Part shown: positions 15,674-23,890 of the stretch, in pieces
Layout of the letters: each line of letters starts with the position of its first letter
Numbering within the stretch: position 1 is the stretch's first letter
Assembly (NCBI GenBank): GCA_016207825.1
Contig: JACQZI010000008.1
Coordinates: 255,763-319,762 of the forward strand
Direction of reading: 5' to 3'
Length of the DNA stretch: 64,000 nt
Origin: Planctomycetota bacterium
GTDB lineage: Bacteria; Planctomycetota; MHYJ01; JACQXL01; JACQZI01
The notes under the pieces: generated by a model
Seen by the model: the letters and a program-made list of their open reading frames with translations, nothing else
The model's database searches: none
What the model was told of the DNA's origin: nothing
Position numbers and translations under genes: made by a program

Positions 15674-17206
15674 TTATTTAATTTCATTTTCATTTACGCC
15701 TAATTCTTTTAAAGCTCTCTTGGCCCTGTTCCGGCTGCCCCATTCCGAAACACAGCTCTGGATCCTGCTTATTTTTATAACGTGTTCAATAACTCCTTTT
15801 TTAACTTTATCCTTTGCCCCAAGTTCGACCAGTGCAATCGAAACCACTCCCTGTTTTGTAGCATCTTTGTCATCAAGATGTTTTACAAGTTCAGTGATGA
15901 CATCTTTATTTCCGGATTTGCCGCATTCAAGGATTGCATTGATACGAACAGATTCATCTTCATCGGCAATTAGTGAATGTATCTCTGTGATAGATTCCCT
16001 ATCGCCCAATTTGATAAGTCCAATAATGGCATTAATGCGCACGGTATCATCTTGGCTCTTAATCATTTTACGTATTTCCGGTATTGATGAGGTATCCACT
16101 AATTTAGAAAGTGCTTCTATGGCTGTAATGCACACGCTGCAATCAGTATCTTTAAGCATCTCCCTGATTTGGGCCGTCTGTTTTTTGCCGCCTGACTTTC
16201 CGAGCATTTCAATCACTGCGCATCTCACTTCGGATTCTTTATCCTTAAGGAGTTCGGGTGCTTTAGGCAGGAGTTCTTCATCACCTAATTCAGCAAGCGC
16301 CGCAACCGCTGCCGCGCGAATTCGACCGTCTTCACCATCGAGAAATTTCCTAATCTCATTGACGGACGCCTTGTCGCCTAATTTAGAAAGTGTATATATA
16401 GCTTGCACCCGAACCAGATGCTTTGAATCGCCAAGAAGCTTGCGTATTTCCGGCAAAAAATCTTTATCATCCATGTTGCCGAGCGATTGGGCCGCTCCTA
16501 ATCTTATAAACTGCTCTTCATCAGTTAATAGTTTCCTGATTTCAGGCAATGCTTTCTTGTAGCCGAATACTCCCAAGGCGTAAATAACGTCATAGCGCAC
16601 TTGCCCGTTTTCGTCATTAAGCAATTTCATTATGGACGGAGCGGTTGAAGTAATCGGCCCCCAGAAACGGTCCTTGCTTATTCTTATAAGCTCTGATTTT
16701 TGCTCCGCGCTTAATCCATTGCCGCCATCCGCAAGGATTTCACTTATCAAAACTGAGATATCCTCCGCGGCTATTTTATATTGGACGCTTTCGTTTGCGG
16801 CCACGTTTTCCATCAATTCAAATTTACTGACACAGGAGTCTACAGAACCTAAGTTAGAATACATATCCGGGAAAACCGTGAGGAATGAATCAGAGAATTT
16901 AATCCGTTTTTTAACCTTAAGCGTTTTTAGTATTTTTACGGCGCGGGAGCGTATTTCAGGCGCGTCGCTTTTCGATGCTTCGTCAAGAGACGGCTCTATT
17001 TCCGGGTGTTTATCGATTGGCCAGTCTTCCAGGGTTTTCTGAGCTTTCTCACGCGTTTCCCAGTCGTCATCTCCTAATTGTGTAATCAACCCGTTTATTT
17101 TAGCGTCATCTGGTTTGGTATTCGTTTGTTTGGCGTCTTCGGCCCGAACCAACCAGACCAAAAGGCTCGCCAGAATCACGCCTATCAGCCATATCTGCTT
17201 TTTCAT
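15674..17206 (-). CDS. Exported HEAT-repeat protein with LGD motif
   Basis: This 510-aa protein has a signal peptide (MKKQIWLIGVILASLLVWLV), the shared 'AEDAKQTNTKPDDAKINGLI' stretch, an LGD motif (LGDDDWETREKAQKTL), and about ten HEAT/PBS-lyase-type repeats of 30-33 residues ('PEIRKLLxDxxxxVRxxAxxxLxxLGD'). Such solenoids are protein-binding scaffolds; the partner is unknown. It is first in a two-gene operon with the propeller gene at 14144, with its own promoter (17242-17269) and an AAGGAG ribosome-binding site. Confidence 0.88.
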   Translation of the reverse strand: MKKQIWLIGVILASLLVWLVRAEDAKQTNTKPDDAKINGLITQLGDDDWETREKAQKTLEDWPIDKHPEIEPSLDEASKSDAPEIRSRAVKILKTLKVKKRIKFSDSFLTVFPDMYSNLGSVDSCVSKFELMENVAANESVQYKIAAEDISVLISEILADGGNGLSAEQKSELIRISKDRFWGPITSTAPSIMKLLNDENGQVRYDVIYALGVFGYKKALPEIRKLLTDEEQFIRLGAAQSLGNMDDKDFLPEIRKLLGDSKHLVRVQAIYTLSKLGDKASVNEIRKFLDGEDGRIRAAAVAALAELGDEELLPKAPELLKDKESEVRCAVIEMLGKSGGKKQTAQIREMLKDTDCSVCITAIEALSKLVDTSSIPEIRKMIKSQDDTVRINAIIGLIKLGDRESITEIHSLIADEDESVRINAILECGKSGNKDVITELVKHLDDKDATKQGVVSIALVELGAKDKVKKGVIEHVIKISRIQSCVSEWGSRNRAKRALKELGVNENEIK

Positions 17207-17241
17207 GTGTTTCTCCTTTTATTCGTGCGCTTCTGTTGATG

Positions 17242-17269
17242 AGTATACTATTTAATGGCGGCATGTCAA
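17242..17269 (-). promoter_or_regulatory. Sigma-70 promoter, duplicated copy 2
   Basis: TTGACA (17264-17269), a 16-bp spacer and TATACT (17242-17247). The flanks match those at 13816-13940 with only a few differences. Confidence 0.75.
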
Positions 17270-17280
17270 GGGTAAAATCT

Positions 17281-17340
17281 AGAGTTTATAGGGTTCGCGG
17301 AGTCCATGGAGTCCGAAGAGTTTGTGGAGTCCATAGAGTC
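17281..17340. repeat. Degenerate 9-bp tandem tract, second copy
   Basis: About six to seven 9-bp units of the GACTCCNNN type on the minus strand, directly upstream of the duplicated promoter. Confidence 0.55.
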
Positions 17341-17474
17341 CCGGGGAAATAGGGGAGAGGGGTTGTTTTTCCGTAGAATAATTTTTTCTTGATTTAATTT
17401 CCTTTTATGTTCTAATATCGATAGGGGTTACTGGTTAAGTTTGATATAACACGTATTTGATTATGGAGAATAAC

Positions 17475-18713
17475 ATGGGACGTATCGTGTTAGTAATAAT
17501 GGCAGTGACGGTGATTTTCGGCGCGGTTGATTTTGGCCGTCCGGCGGAGACCCAAACGGTTTCTGTGCCGGAACCAGCCGACGGCAATAATTATAATAAA
17601 CTAATGCTTCAACTGGGCGATAATGATTGGGATGTGCGTGAGGCTGCCCATATCGCTTTGCAATCCGGAGCCGAGAAGCTATTCCAGGAATATCGTAGAG
17701 CAAAGAAAACACTCCGGAAGGAAAAGAATCCCTCGGTTGAGCGTAAACTGACGGAACTGAAAGAAGAAATCCAAAAGTTAATAGAGGTGATTTGGGAAGG
17801 GCGACGGGATTCTGACCCGGAAGTGGTTCTGCGCACAAAGATGATATGCCGCTATCTTTACTCGCTTACATGTCCAAAGATTTTATTTATAGATATTAAT
17901 AAAGGGACGCAGATATACCTTATGGATGCAGATGGGCAGAACCGGCAGGAAATAACCAAAGATAATACGCAAAAGGATTGTCCTGCCTCTAACCATGACG
18001 GCAGCAAAATTGCTTTCAGCGGCGGCGTAGAAGAAAAAATGGATATTTATGTAGCTGATTTAGTGGAAAGTGTGAACGGATGCGAGGTGAAGAACCAGTT
18101 GAAATTAACCAATAAAGGCCATAATATTAAACCGGCATGGAGCCCGGACGGGACGAAAATCGCTTTTGTTTCTGACCGCGATGGCGAATTCGAGATTTAT
18201 GTGATGGATGCGGACGGTAAAAACCAAACCCGGTTAACAAATGACATGGGTTATAACAATTCGCCTTCCTGGAGTCCGGACGGCAGTAAAATCTCTTTTG
18301 CTTCAATGGGCGGCGATAATCCGGGAATATACACTATGGATGCCGATGGCCGGAATCAGAACAGGCTCTTTGACGGACTAAAAGAAACTTCGAACATAGC
18401 ATGGAGCCCTGATGGAAGTAAATTAGCGGTTGTTTCCAATATAGAGCTTCATGTGTTAGATGCCGACGGAAAGAATCAGAAGCGCCTGACTGATGAGCAG
18501 GTGATGGATATGCGTCCTTCCTGGAGTCCGGACGGAGCGGTGATTACTTTCGCCATACTGACGAACCAGCATATTGGCGTAGCCGTCGTGGATGCAGAGG
18601 GGAAAAAAGTCACGCTTTTGACCCCAGTTGATGAGGATAATTTTAATACCGCGCCGTCCTGGAAACCGACTGAGCTGGAAGAATTTATCGCTCCTCTTTC
18701 CGAAAAGAAGTAA
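17475..18713 (+). CDS. Exported TolB-like beta-propeller with LGD motif
   Basis: This 412-aa protein begins at the ATG at 17475, which has TGGAG six bases upstream; starts at 17457 or 17463 would overlap that site. It has a signal peptide (MGRIVLVIMAVTVIFGAV), the LGD motif (MLQLGDNDWDVREAAHIAL), a charged helical region, and PD40 blades ('PAWSPDGTKIAFVSDRDGEF', 'SWSPDGSKISF') with 'MDADGKNQTRLT' connectors. It is closely related in layout to 14144-15646. A possible promoter is TTGATT (17389-17394) with TAATAT (17413-17418), 18-bp spacer. Role unknown; an export-linked binding propeller is inferred. Confidence 0.88.
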   Translation: MGRIVLVIMAVTVIFGAVDFGRPAETQTVSVPEPADGNNYNKLMLQLGDNDWDVREAAHIALQSGAEKLFQEYRRAKKTLRKEKNPSVERKLTELKEEIQKLIEVIWEGRRDSDPEVVLRTKMICRYLYSLTCPKILFIDINKGTQIYLMDADGQNRQEITKDNTQKDCPASNHDGSKIAFSGGVEEKMDIYVADLVESVNGCEVKNQLKLTNKGHNIKPAWSPDGTKIAFVSDRDGEFEIYVMDADGKNQTRLTNDMGYNNSPSWSPDGSKISFASMGGDNPGIYTMDADGRNQNRLFDGLKETSNIAWSPDGSKLAVVSNIELHVLDADGKNQKRLTDEQVMDMRPSWSPDGAVITFAILTNQHIGVAVVDAEGKKVTLLTPVDEDNFNTAPSWKPTELEEFIAPLSEKK

Positions 18714-18894
18714 AAATCCTGCGTATATAGTTAAAGAATTTATAGGGCAATAGTCAGGGTTTCTAAGGTGGATGGTTTTCCGGTGATTTTTCGCATACCG
18801 TGCTATCATATCACCAGTTAAATAATCTAGGCGCTTTAATATGAATAAAACAATTAATTATTTGGCTTCGCTAAATCTTTTGATATATATTGAA

Positions 18895-19156
18895 AGTTAG
18901 TTCATACCGAATTGCCTTCTTATCGCCGGAATGCCATACGTTACCTTGCCAAAATGGAGAGACAAGAAAGCACGCATTATTGATATAGAAACTACGGGAT
19001 GGCTTACCGGGCATCCGTAAAACAGCATTGTTGACACTGCAGGGTGTTTCCGGTAAAACCTTTGAGTTTGATGAACAGGCAAGTGAAGCAGATAGGGAAA
19101 AGGCTATTCAAAATATAGAAAAGTGGTGGAGTGAAAATAAAAAAGAGACTCAATAG
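18895..19156 (+). pseudogene. Remnant of a HEAT-repeat protein C-terminus
   Basis: One frame reads 'ALLTLQGVSGKTFEFDEQAS' then EADREKAIQNIEKWWSENKK and stop, the classic tail of planctomycete HEAT proteins (compare 'ALQSLTGRSFGYDAKKWESW' in the gene at 54964). Upstream, another frame gives 'YRRNAIRYLAKMERQ', so the remnant is frameshifted and has no start. It occupies most of the gap between 18714 and 19236; nothing else is seen there. Confidence 0.55.
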
Positions 19157-19235
19157 TTTCCCGCAGGGTCAGGGCTTTGCTGGCACTACGTATAGGATTC
19201 ATAGAGTCCATATGGTTTTAATTAGTGGGGGAGTG

Positions 19236-19265
19236 AAAAATGGGGGAAAGCATGGCTTTCCCCCA
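19236..19265 (-). terminator. Rho-independent terminator of the Cys-rich lipoprotein operon
   Basis: On the minus strand a ten-pair stem GGGGGAAAGC-CAT-GCTTTCCCCC (19243-19265) is followed by ATTTTTCAC. It stands just beyond the stop of the gene at 19283. Confidence 0.85.
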
Positions 19266-19282
19266 TTGCTATTGATAGTATT

Positions 19283-20425
19283 TTATTTTTTATTCTTATG
19301 CTCACAATTGTCACCGCATTTTGGGTCTTCTTTGCCGTCTTTATGATCGCAATCACCGGTGCATTTGCTGTTTTTCGCATCTTTCATTTTCTTATCGCAA
19401 TCGCCGGCGCATTTGCCTTCCTTTAAGCATTTATCATGGTCAGGGCACTGGTCACAGCCATCATGCATGTGTTTGTGGCCTTCTTGGGACTTTTTTTCTA
19501 TTTCTTTTACCGGGCAGCTATCGCAATCACCTCCGCAACCGCCTTGTGTCCCGTCGGGATAGTTGGTTTTCAAGGTTCCGAGAATCTTTTTGTATGCATC
19601 TTCCCCGCGGATATTATCCAAATCCGTATCCTTTTCCATGTGTTTCCAGTCGAAATAACCGCTTTCGACGGATTTATTAAGGTATTCACAGGCTTCTTTT
19701 TTACTGCCTTTCAAGGAATACGCACAGCACATATTGTAATATGCAAATGTTGCCTTTGGTTCTGCTTTAAGAAGATTATTGTAAAGCTCGATGGTTTTAT
19801 CGTAGTCGCCTTTTTTCATGTAGGTGCAGGCTACGGCATCGGTTATGCTCGGTTCATTAGGGAAACGTTCAAGAAGCTTGTTATAAATTCCCAGAGCCTT
19901 GTCATTATCGCCTTTCATGGTGTAGATATTGGCGATATTACCGAGTAAGTTCGGGTTATCCGGAAAATCTTTGAGCATTTCATTGTAGATAGCAAGCGAG
20001 TTGTCATAATCACCCTTGAGGGTATAAGTATAAGCGAAACTTGCTTTAACATTGGAATTGTTGGAGAGTGTTTCATCCATTTGCTTTAAGATACCAAGCG
20101 CTTTATCGTAGTCCTCTGCTTGTAAAGCCATTCCCCACTGTTGGGATAATGTTTGCATTTTTTCTTCTATCTGTCCGGCTTTTGACTTGCAATTATCACA
20201 GGGGCCTTTCCCTTCGGCTATCGGGCATTTTTCCCCGTCGCTTTCGCAGGGAATCCCCATTTCCTGTATGGGGCATTTCTCGTTGGAGGCGGCGGTTTCG
20301 GTGTTTTTAGCAGGTAGCGTACCGGTATTTTTCGCCGTGGTAGTGCTTTGGGTGGTTGTTTGCTGGCAGGCGGCAACTGCTATAAGCATCCACATGGCCA
20401 GCACAATATGTAATATCCTTTTCAT
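19283..20425 (-). CDS. Cys-rich TPR lipoprotein
   Basis: This 380-aa protein begins with a lipoprotein signal (MKRILHIVLAMWMLIAVAAC; lipobox AVAAC). A Thr/Asn-rich linker leads to a Cys cluster (CPIQ...CES...CPI...CDNC), then about six TPR repeats (residues 85-280), then a second Cys/His/Asp-rich tail (GGCGGDCDSC, HKHMHDGCDQCPDHDKC, repeated CxGDC). The tail looks like a metal-binding or redox-active region. It is the last gene of an operon after an ECF sigma factor, its anti-sigma factor and a Cys-rich microprotein, so a role in metal or thiol stress is inferred. The ribosome-binding site is AAAGGA. Confidence 0.85.
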   Translation of the reverse strand: MKRILHIVLAMWMLIAVAACQQTTTQSTTTAKNTGTLPAKNTETAASNEKCPIQEMGIPCESDGEKCPIAEGKGPCDNCKSKAGQIEEKMQTLSQQWGMALQAEDYDKALGILKQMDETLSNNSNVKASFAYTYTLKGDYDNSLAIYNEMLKDFPDNPNLLGNIANIYTMKGDNDKALGIYNKLLERFPNEPSITDAVACTYMKKGDYDKTIELYNNLLKAEPKATFAYYNMCCAYSLKGSKKEACEYLNKSVESGYFDWKHMEKDTDLDNIRGEDAYKKILGTLKTNYPDGTQGGCGGDCDSCPVKEIEKKSQEGHKHMHDGCDQCPDHDKCLKEGKCAGDCDKKMKDAKNSKCTGDCDHKDGKEDPKCGDNCEHKNKK

Positions 20426-20442
20426 TTTCTGTTCCTTTCTAT

Positions 20443-20499
20443 CTATTTTTTACTTTTCTTTGTTTTCTTGGCTTTCTTTCCGCAACAACATCCGCACAT
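20443..20499 (-). CDS. 18-residue Cys/Lys-rich microprotein
   Basis: This tiny frame encodes MCGCCCGKKAKKTKKSKK. It is preceded at a five-base distance by AAAGGAGGTGAT, twelve bases fully complementary to the usual 3' end of 16S rRNA and the strongest ribosome-binding site I noticed in the window. It ends 17 bp before the Cys-rich lipoprotein gene and starts 22 bp after the anti-sigma gene. Four cysteines in the first six residues suggest metal binding, or a regulatory leader whose translation senses cysteine or thiols. I do not recognise a named family. Confidence 0.7.
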   Translation of the reverse strand: MCGCCCGKKAKKTKKSKK

Positions 20500-20521
20500 C
20501 AATTATCACCTCCTTTAAATT

Positions 20522-21340
20522 CTATTGTTGTTTTAAACATTTATTGCATTTTTTGTCAGTTGCCCCCATGTCTATTAGCAACTGTTTCAATATTTCTTGC
20601 TCCACTTCGCCGATAGCACAAACGATATTCGGCCCGATACGAACCAGTGCATAGTTGAATCCTTTTGATTTAGCCGTATAAATTTCATAGCATTTTTCTA
20701 GGCGCGCTTCGGCTTCAGGGAAAGCATTCAAGTCGTCTTTTGGTAACACCAGGATTGATACCGGGATAGAGTTATAATCTATGACAATATGCATTGCCTG
20801 CCGTTGTTTCAATGTGCACATACGTCCGCCTCTGAGGCTGCAATCCTTTTTGCATGTTGTGTAAGTGTTACAGTCAGGCGTTTCTCCCTTATATTGTGCA
20901 TTAAAGTATTTATTCAATGTTTCAGGTGAATCTGTTTTTAAATCAAGCCGGAAATTCGGACGGAGGACTGATTGATGGATTTGCTCGGCAGCTTCTAATA
21001 AATCAAGTGAAGATGATGCAGGCGGAAATAACAATAGCATCCCGAGAGTAATCATAATAAGCGCGGCGGATGCAATCGGGACGAAGTAATTTAAGAGGCG
21101 TTTTTTCAGCCCGGAGTCCCCGAGTGAATCTATTGCTTTCGCCCAAATTTCAGCATCATTTCCAGACGTTTGGGCAAGTATTTTAACCAGGTTCTTTTCA
21201 AGCCTGGCTTCTTTATCAAACCAAGCGCGGCATGACGGGCATTTTGAAAGGTGTTCTTTTACGGCCGAATCCGTCGCGGCATCCGGTTCTTTATCCAAAT
21301 ACCGGTTCAGGTGTTCTTTAATATTTGAGCAGTTAATCAT
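20522..21340 (-). CDS. Zinc-finger anti-sigma factor
   Basis: This 272-aa membrane protein has an N-terminal ZAS domain (H30, C34, C37 in 'EHLSKCPSC'), which in this family clamps the cognate ECF sigma factor. A transmembrane helix near 90-110 (PIASAALIMITLGMLLLF) is followed by a periplasmic domain with several cysteines (NTYTTCKKDCSLRGGRMC). The start codon overlaps the sigma gene stop by four bases (ATGA), indicating translational coupling. The Cys-containing outer part may sense a metal or redox signal. Confidence 0.88.
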   Translation of the reverse strand: MINCSNIKEHLNRYLDKEPDAATDSAVKEHLSKCPSCRAWFDKEARLEKNLVKILAQTSGNDAEIWAKAIDSLGDSGLKKRLLNYFVPIASAALIMITLGMLLLFPPASSSLDLLEAAEQIHQSVLRPNFRLDLKTDSPETLNKYFNAQYKGETPDCNTYTTCKKDCSLRGGRMCTLKQRQAMHIVIDYNSIPVSILVLPKDDLNAFPEAEARLEKCYEIYTAKSKGFNYALVRIGPNIVCAIGEVEQEILKQLLIDMGATDKKCNKCLKQQ

Positions 21341-21894
21341 AATACACCTTGTTCTTTGGCATAATTAAGGAGTTTGCTTCTTAGTTTTATGCGGGAACGC
21401 GCCAGATTACCCATAACGCTGCCGATTGGTATTTCGAGTGTTTGGGCGATTTGGGCATAATCCAGCCCCGCCAATGAACGCAGTAAAAATACCGAGCGTT
21501 CGTTATCGTTTAAAACAGAGAGTGATGTTTTTACTTCATCGGAGATTTTTTCCAGAATCCGGTCGCTGCCTTCCAGCAGTTTAAGATAATCCGGGTTATC
21601 CGTTTGTTGTGGGGCAGTCAAACAGGTCTCATCATCCAGCTTGACCATCCTGTTGGATTCTTTGTTGTATTTTCTGTTCATATTAAACACGGTAAAAGTG
21701 GCTATTTGGAAAATCCAGCTTTTAAAATCAGTTCCTTCCTTAAAGTGAGCGAGTTTCTCATATGCTTCTGTTAGGACGTTTTGCAGGGCATCTTCCATAT
21801 CATCTCTTTTCCACAAGAGATGTTTTACATATCCTGATAAAGGCTGTTTCAGAGGAGCCAGCAACTCTAGAAAATGCGCCTGTTTACTATCCAT
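21337..21894 (-). CDS. ECF RNA polymerase sigma factor
   Basis: A 185-aa RpoE-type sigma factor. Region 2 is seen as 'DDMEDALQNVLTEAYEKLAH' and 'FKSWIFQIATFTVFNMNRK'; region 4 as 'LNDNERSVFLLRSLAGLDYA' and 'IPIGSVMGNLARSRIKLRSK', a helix-turn-helix for the -35 element. It leads an operon with its anti-sigma factor, the Cys-rich microprotein and the Cys-rich lipoprotein. ECF factors usually control their own operon; a promoter could lie in the AT-rich 21895-21990 but is not obvious. Confidence 0.93.
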   Translation of the reverse strand: MDSKQAHFLELLAPLKQPLSGYVKHLLWKRDDMEDALQNVLTEAYEKLAHFKEGTDFKSWIFQIATFTVFNMNRKYNKESNRMVKLDDETCLTAPQQTDNPDYLKLLEGSDRILEKISDEVKTSLSVLNDNERSVFLLRSLAGLDYAQIAQTLEIPIGSVMGNLARSRIKLRSKLLNYAKEQGVL

Positions 21895-22072
21895 ATATAT
21901 TAATGTTACAACCCGTTTGAAATATTACAAAATTAAATAATATTAAATGTTTTTACTTGGATGGTTTATCAATAATGTGTTTTAGTATGGAGTAAGTATT
22001 TTTTGTTTATTCCCGATATTTTTTGAACCAAAGCGTGTTTTTTACGTTTATATAATATAGGAGGAGAATCGT

Positions 22073-23548
22073 ATGAGAAAAAACACTTCATTTATTGTAA
22101 TCATATTCTGGATGATTTTTGGTTTGAGTATATGGATGTATGCAGGGGAAGGACAGGCTGCTGAAGGGGATGCGGAAATGCAGAAACTTATGGGGCAACT
22201 GGGCGATAATGATTTTGATACCAGGGATTTTGCGATGCGTCGTTTGATAGAAATAGGGGAGCCTGTCTGGCCTTTGTTGGAAAAGGCCTGCGATTCCGAA
22301 GACGCGGAAGTAAGACTGCGTGCCAGGCTTATTGCAAAAGAAACAGGGATGATTTTACCGGCTCTAAAAAAGATCGTTGAGCCGTTACTTGAGAAATTAA
22401 AATCCAGAAACGACGACGAGCGTTGTAAAGCGTTGGATGAGGTATTGAAAATAATACCGGCTTATTCACTAAAGAAAATACTTTCTGCAGCACCGGGGAA
22501 ACTGGAGATGTCTTTTATCGCTCCGCCGCTCATTACCTCGACTGTCGGAGCGAAACTTGAGTTTAAAGTTAAGGTGACTAATATTGATACTAAGCCTTTT
22601 TGGATTGCCAAAAGCGCCGTAAATAAATATTACCCGTCCTATGATACTCATCTGGATATAAAAAAGACGAATTGCGGTCCGCATATTAGTGAGACTGGTG
22701 GCGGGGGAGGGCGTGGCCGTGTTTGGGGAGACGGGAGGATGAGGCTAATGGGAAAAGTTGTTTTGCCTAATCCGTTAAAGGATTTTATCCTGTTGGCTCC
22801 GGGGGAATCTATAGAGGGCGCGGTTAACAGCGCATCCCCGGATGAATTATTCATGAAAGTAACCGCCATTGGTTTCTATAAAAGCGGTAAATCAGCAGTC
22901 GTAGAATCACTTAAAAAATGGGAGAATGACAGTCCAAACAACAAAGGGTATATTGAAACATATGATTTGCTTAATCCCTTTAACGGGACGGTCAGCGCTA
23001 CTTATTACGTCCAGGCGCTGGAGTTCCCGAAAACGGACAAGGGAAATACACAGCCAGTAAACGGGCTGAAAATAATAACCGATTTTGAAAAGGCGCAGTT
23101 TAATGCAGGCGAGGTGATAAAGTTTGCGGTAAGCTTTACCAATACGGCTAACGAGATAATAAAACTGACCAAACACGAAAAATATGGATATCCATTATGG
23201 GCGGTTATTGAGAATAAAGGAAATGTTTTGGTAGGCGCGGTTGGAAACGGTGGATTTTCCGAAACCTGGTTTACGATGATGGACAACGAGTTTGAGGCGG
23301 TTGAACTGATGCCCGGGGAAACAATCTGTGAGCCTGTCGCCATTGATAATTTTAAGAAGGGGGCAGGCGATTATAAAATAACAGTCGGTTACAGGGCGGA
23401 TATGGGGGAAATTAAGTTATTAAAGGAAACCGGCACCGGTGAATCCGGAGAGTTTTATGGCACAGAGGAAAAAGTTTCTATCTGGAAAGGCGAGGCTATC
23501 GGAAATACAACAGTTTTTGAAATAATTGAAGGGTCGGGCGGCAAATAG
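22073..23548 (+). CDS. Exported LGD-motif protein with Ig-like domains
   Basis: This 491-aa protein has a signal peptide (FIVIIFWMIFGLSIWMYAGE), the LGD motif (LGDNDFDTRDFAMRRLIEIG), a HEAT-like helical stretch, and two beta-rich domains; 'GAKLEFKVKVTNIDTKPFWI' and 'AGEVIKFAVSFTNTANEIIK' mark Ig-like folds that recall BsuPI-type and gene 3-1442. Function unknown. The ribosome-binding site is GGAGGAG, and a TATAAT at 22051-22056 is a probable -10 box with no convincing -35. Confidence 0.8.
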   Translation: MRKNTSFIVIIFWMIFGLSIWMYAGEGQAAEGDAEMQKLMGQLGDNDFDTRDFAMRRLIEIGEPVWPLLEKACDSEDAEVRLRARLIAKETGMILPALKKIVEPLLEKLKSRNDDERCKALDEVLKIIPAYSLKKILSAAPGKLEMSFIAPPLITSTVGAKLEFKVKVTNIDTKPFWIAKSAVNKYYPSYDTHLDIKKTNCGPHISETGGGGGRGRVWGDGRMRLMGKVVLPNPLKDFILLAPGESIEGAVNSASPDELFMKVTAIGFYKSGKSAVVESLKKWENDSPNNKGYIETYDLLNPFNGTVSATYYVQALEFPKTDKGNTQPVNGLKIITDFEKAQFNAGEVIKFAVSFTNTANEIIKLTKHEKYGYPLWAVIENKGNVLVGAVGNGGFSETWFTMMDNEFEAVELMPGETICEPVAIDNFKKGAGDYKITVGYRADMGEIKLLKETGTGESGEFYGTEEKVSIWKGEAIGNTTVFEIIEGSGGK

Positions 23549-23887
23549 TAGGGCGTATTATAAGTTTTTTTTCGAAAGCACGCATACCTTTAGATAAATC
23601 GAAAGCTTTAGAAGGTGTGTTTTTTGTCTTTGAAAGACGTTTATTTTTAAATCCAAGTGAAGCCCTGGTTGTAAGAGGAATGGTGGAGAGTAAATCTAAA
23701 AAGGCATTAATCATGTATACATAAAGTATAAATGTAAATGTTTAAGTGTTTTTAAGCCTAATTATTTTGCAAAAACAAATGGTAGATGTTAGATTGGGGC
23801 CTCTTAAAAGTGTGTAATATTTATCGTAATTGATTTGATAGGCCGCCCCGATTTGTCGGGACGAGCTTCGCCTTTGGCGGGGAGTGA
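23549..23887 (+). other. Spacer with start-less reading frame and palindromic element
   Basis: From about 23555 to 23723 a plus-strand frame lacking a normal start reads 'FFSKARIPLDKSKALEGVFF' and 'LNPSEALVVRGMVESKSKKA', protein-like but unidentified, possibly a gene remnant. At 23842-23882 lies a palindromic element (CCCCGA-TTTG-TCGGGAC followed by GCCTTTGGCGGGG), of the same style as those near 3.9 kb and in cas1. It directly precedes the next start codon. Confidence 0.4.
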
Positions 23888-23890
23888 ATG

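Noticed and set aside
15264-16562. Long plus-strand frame of 432 codons opposite the HEAT and propeller genes
   Set aside because: It spans two well-supported minus-strand genes and has the Ser/Leu-rich composition of an antisense frame.
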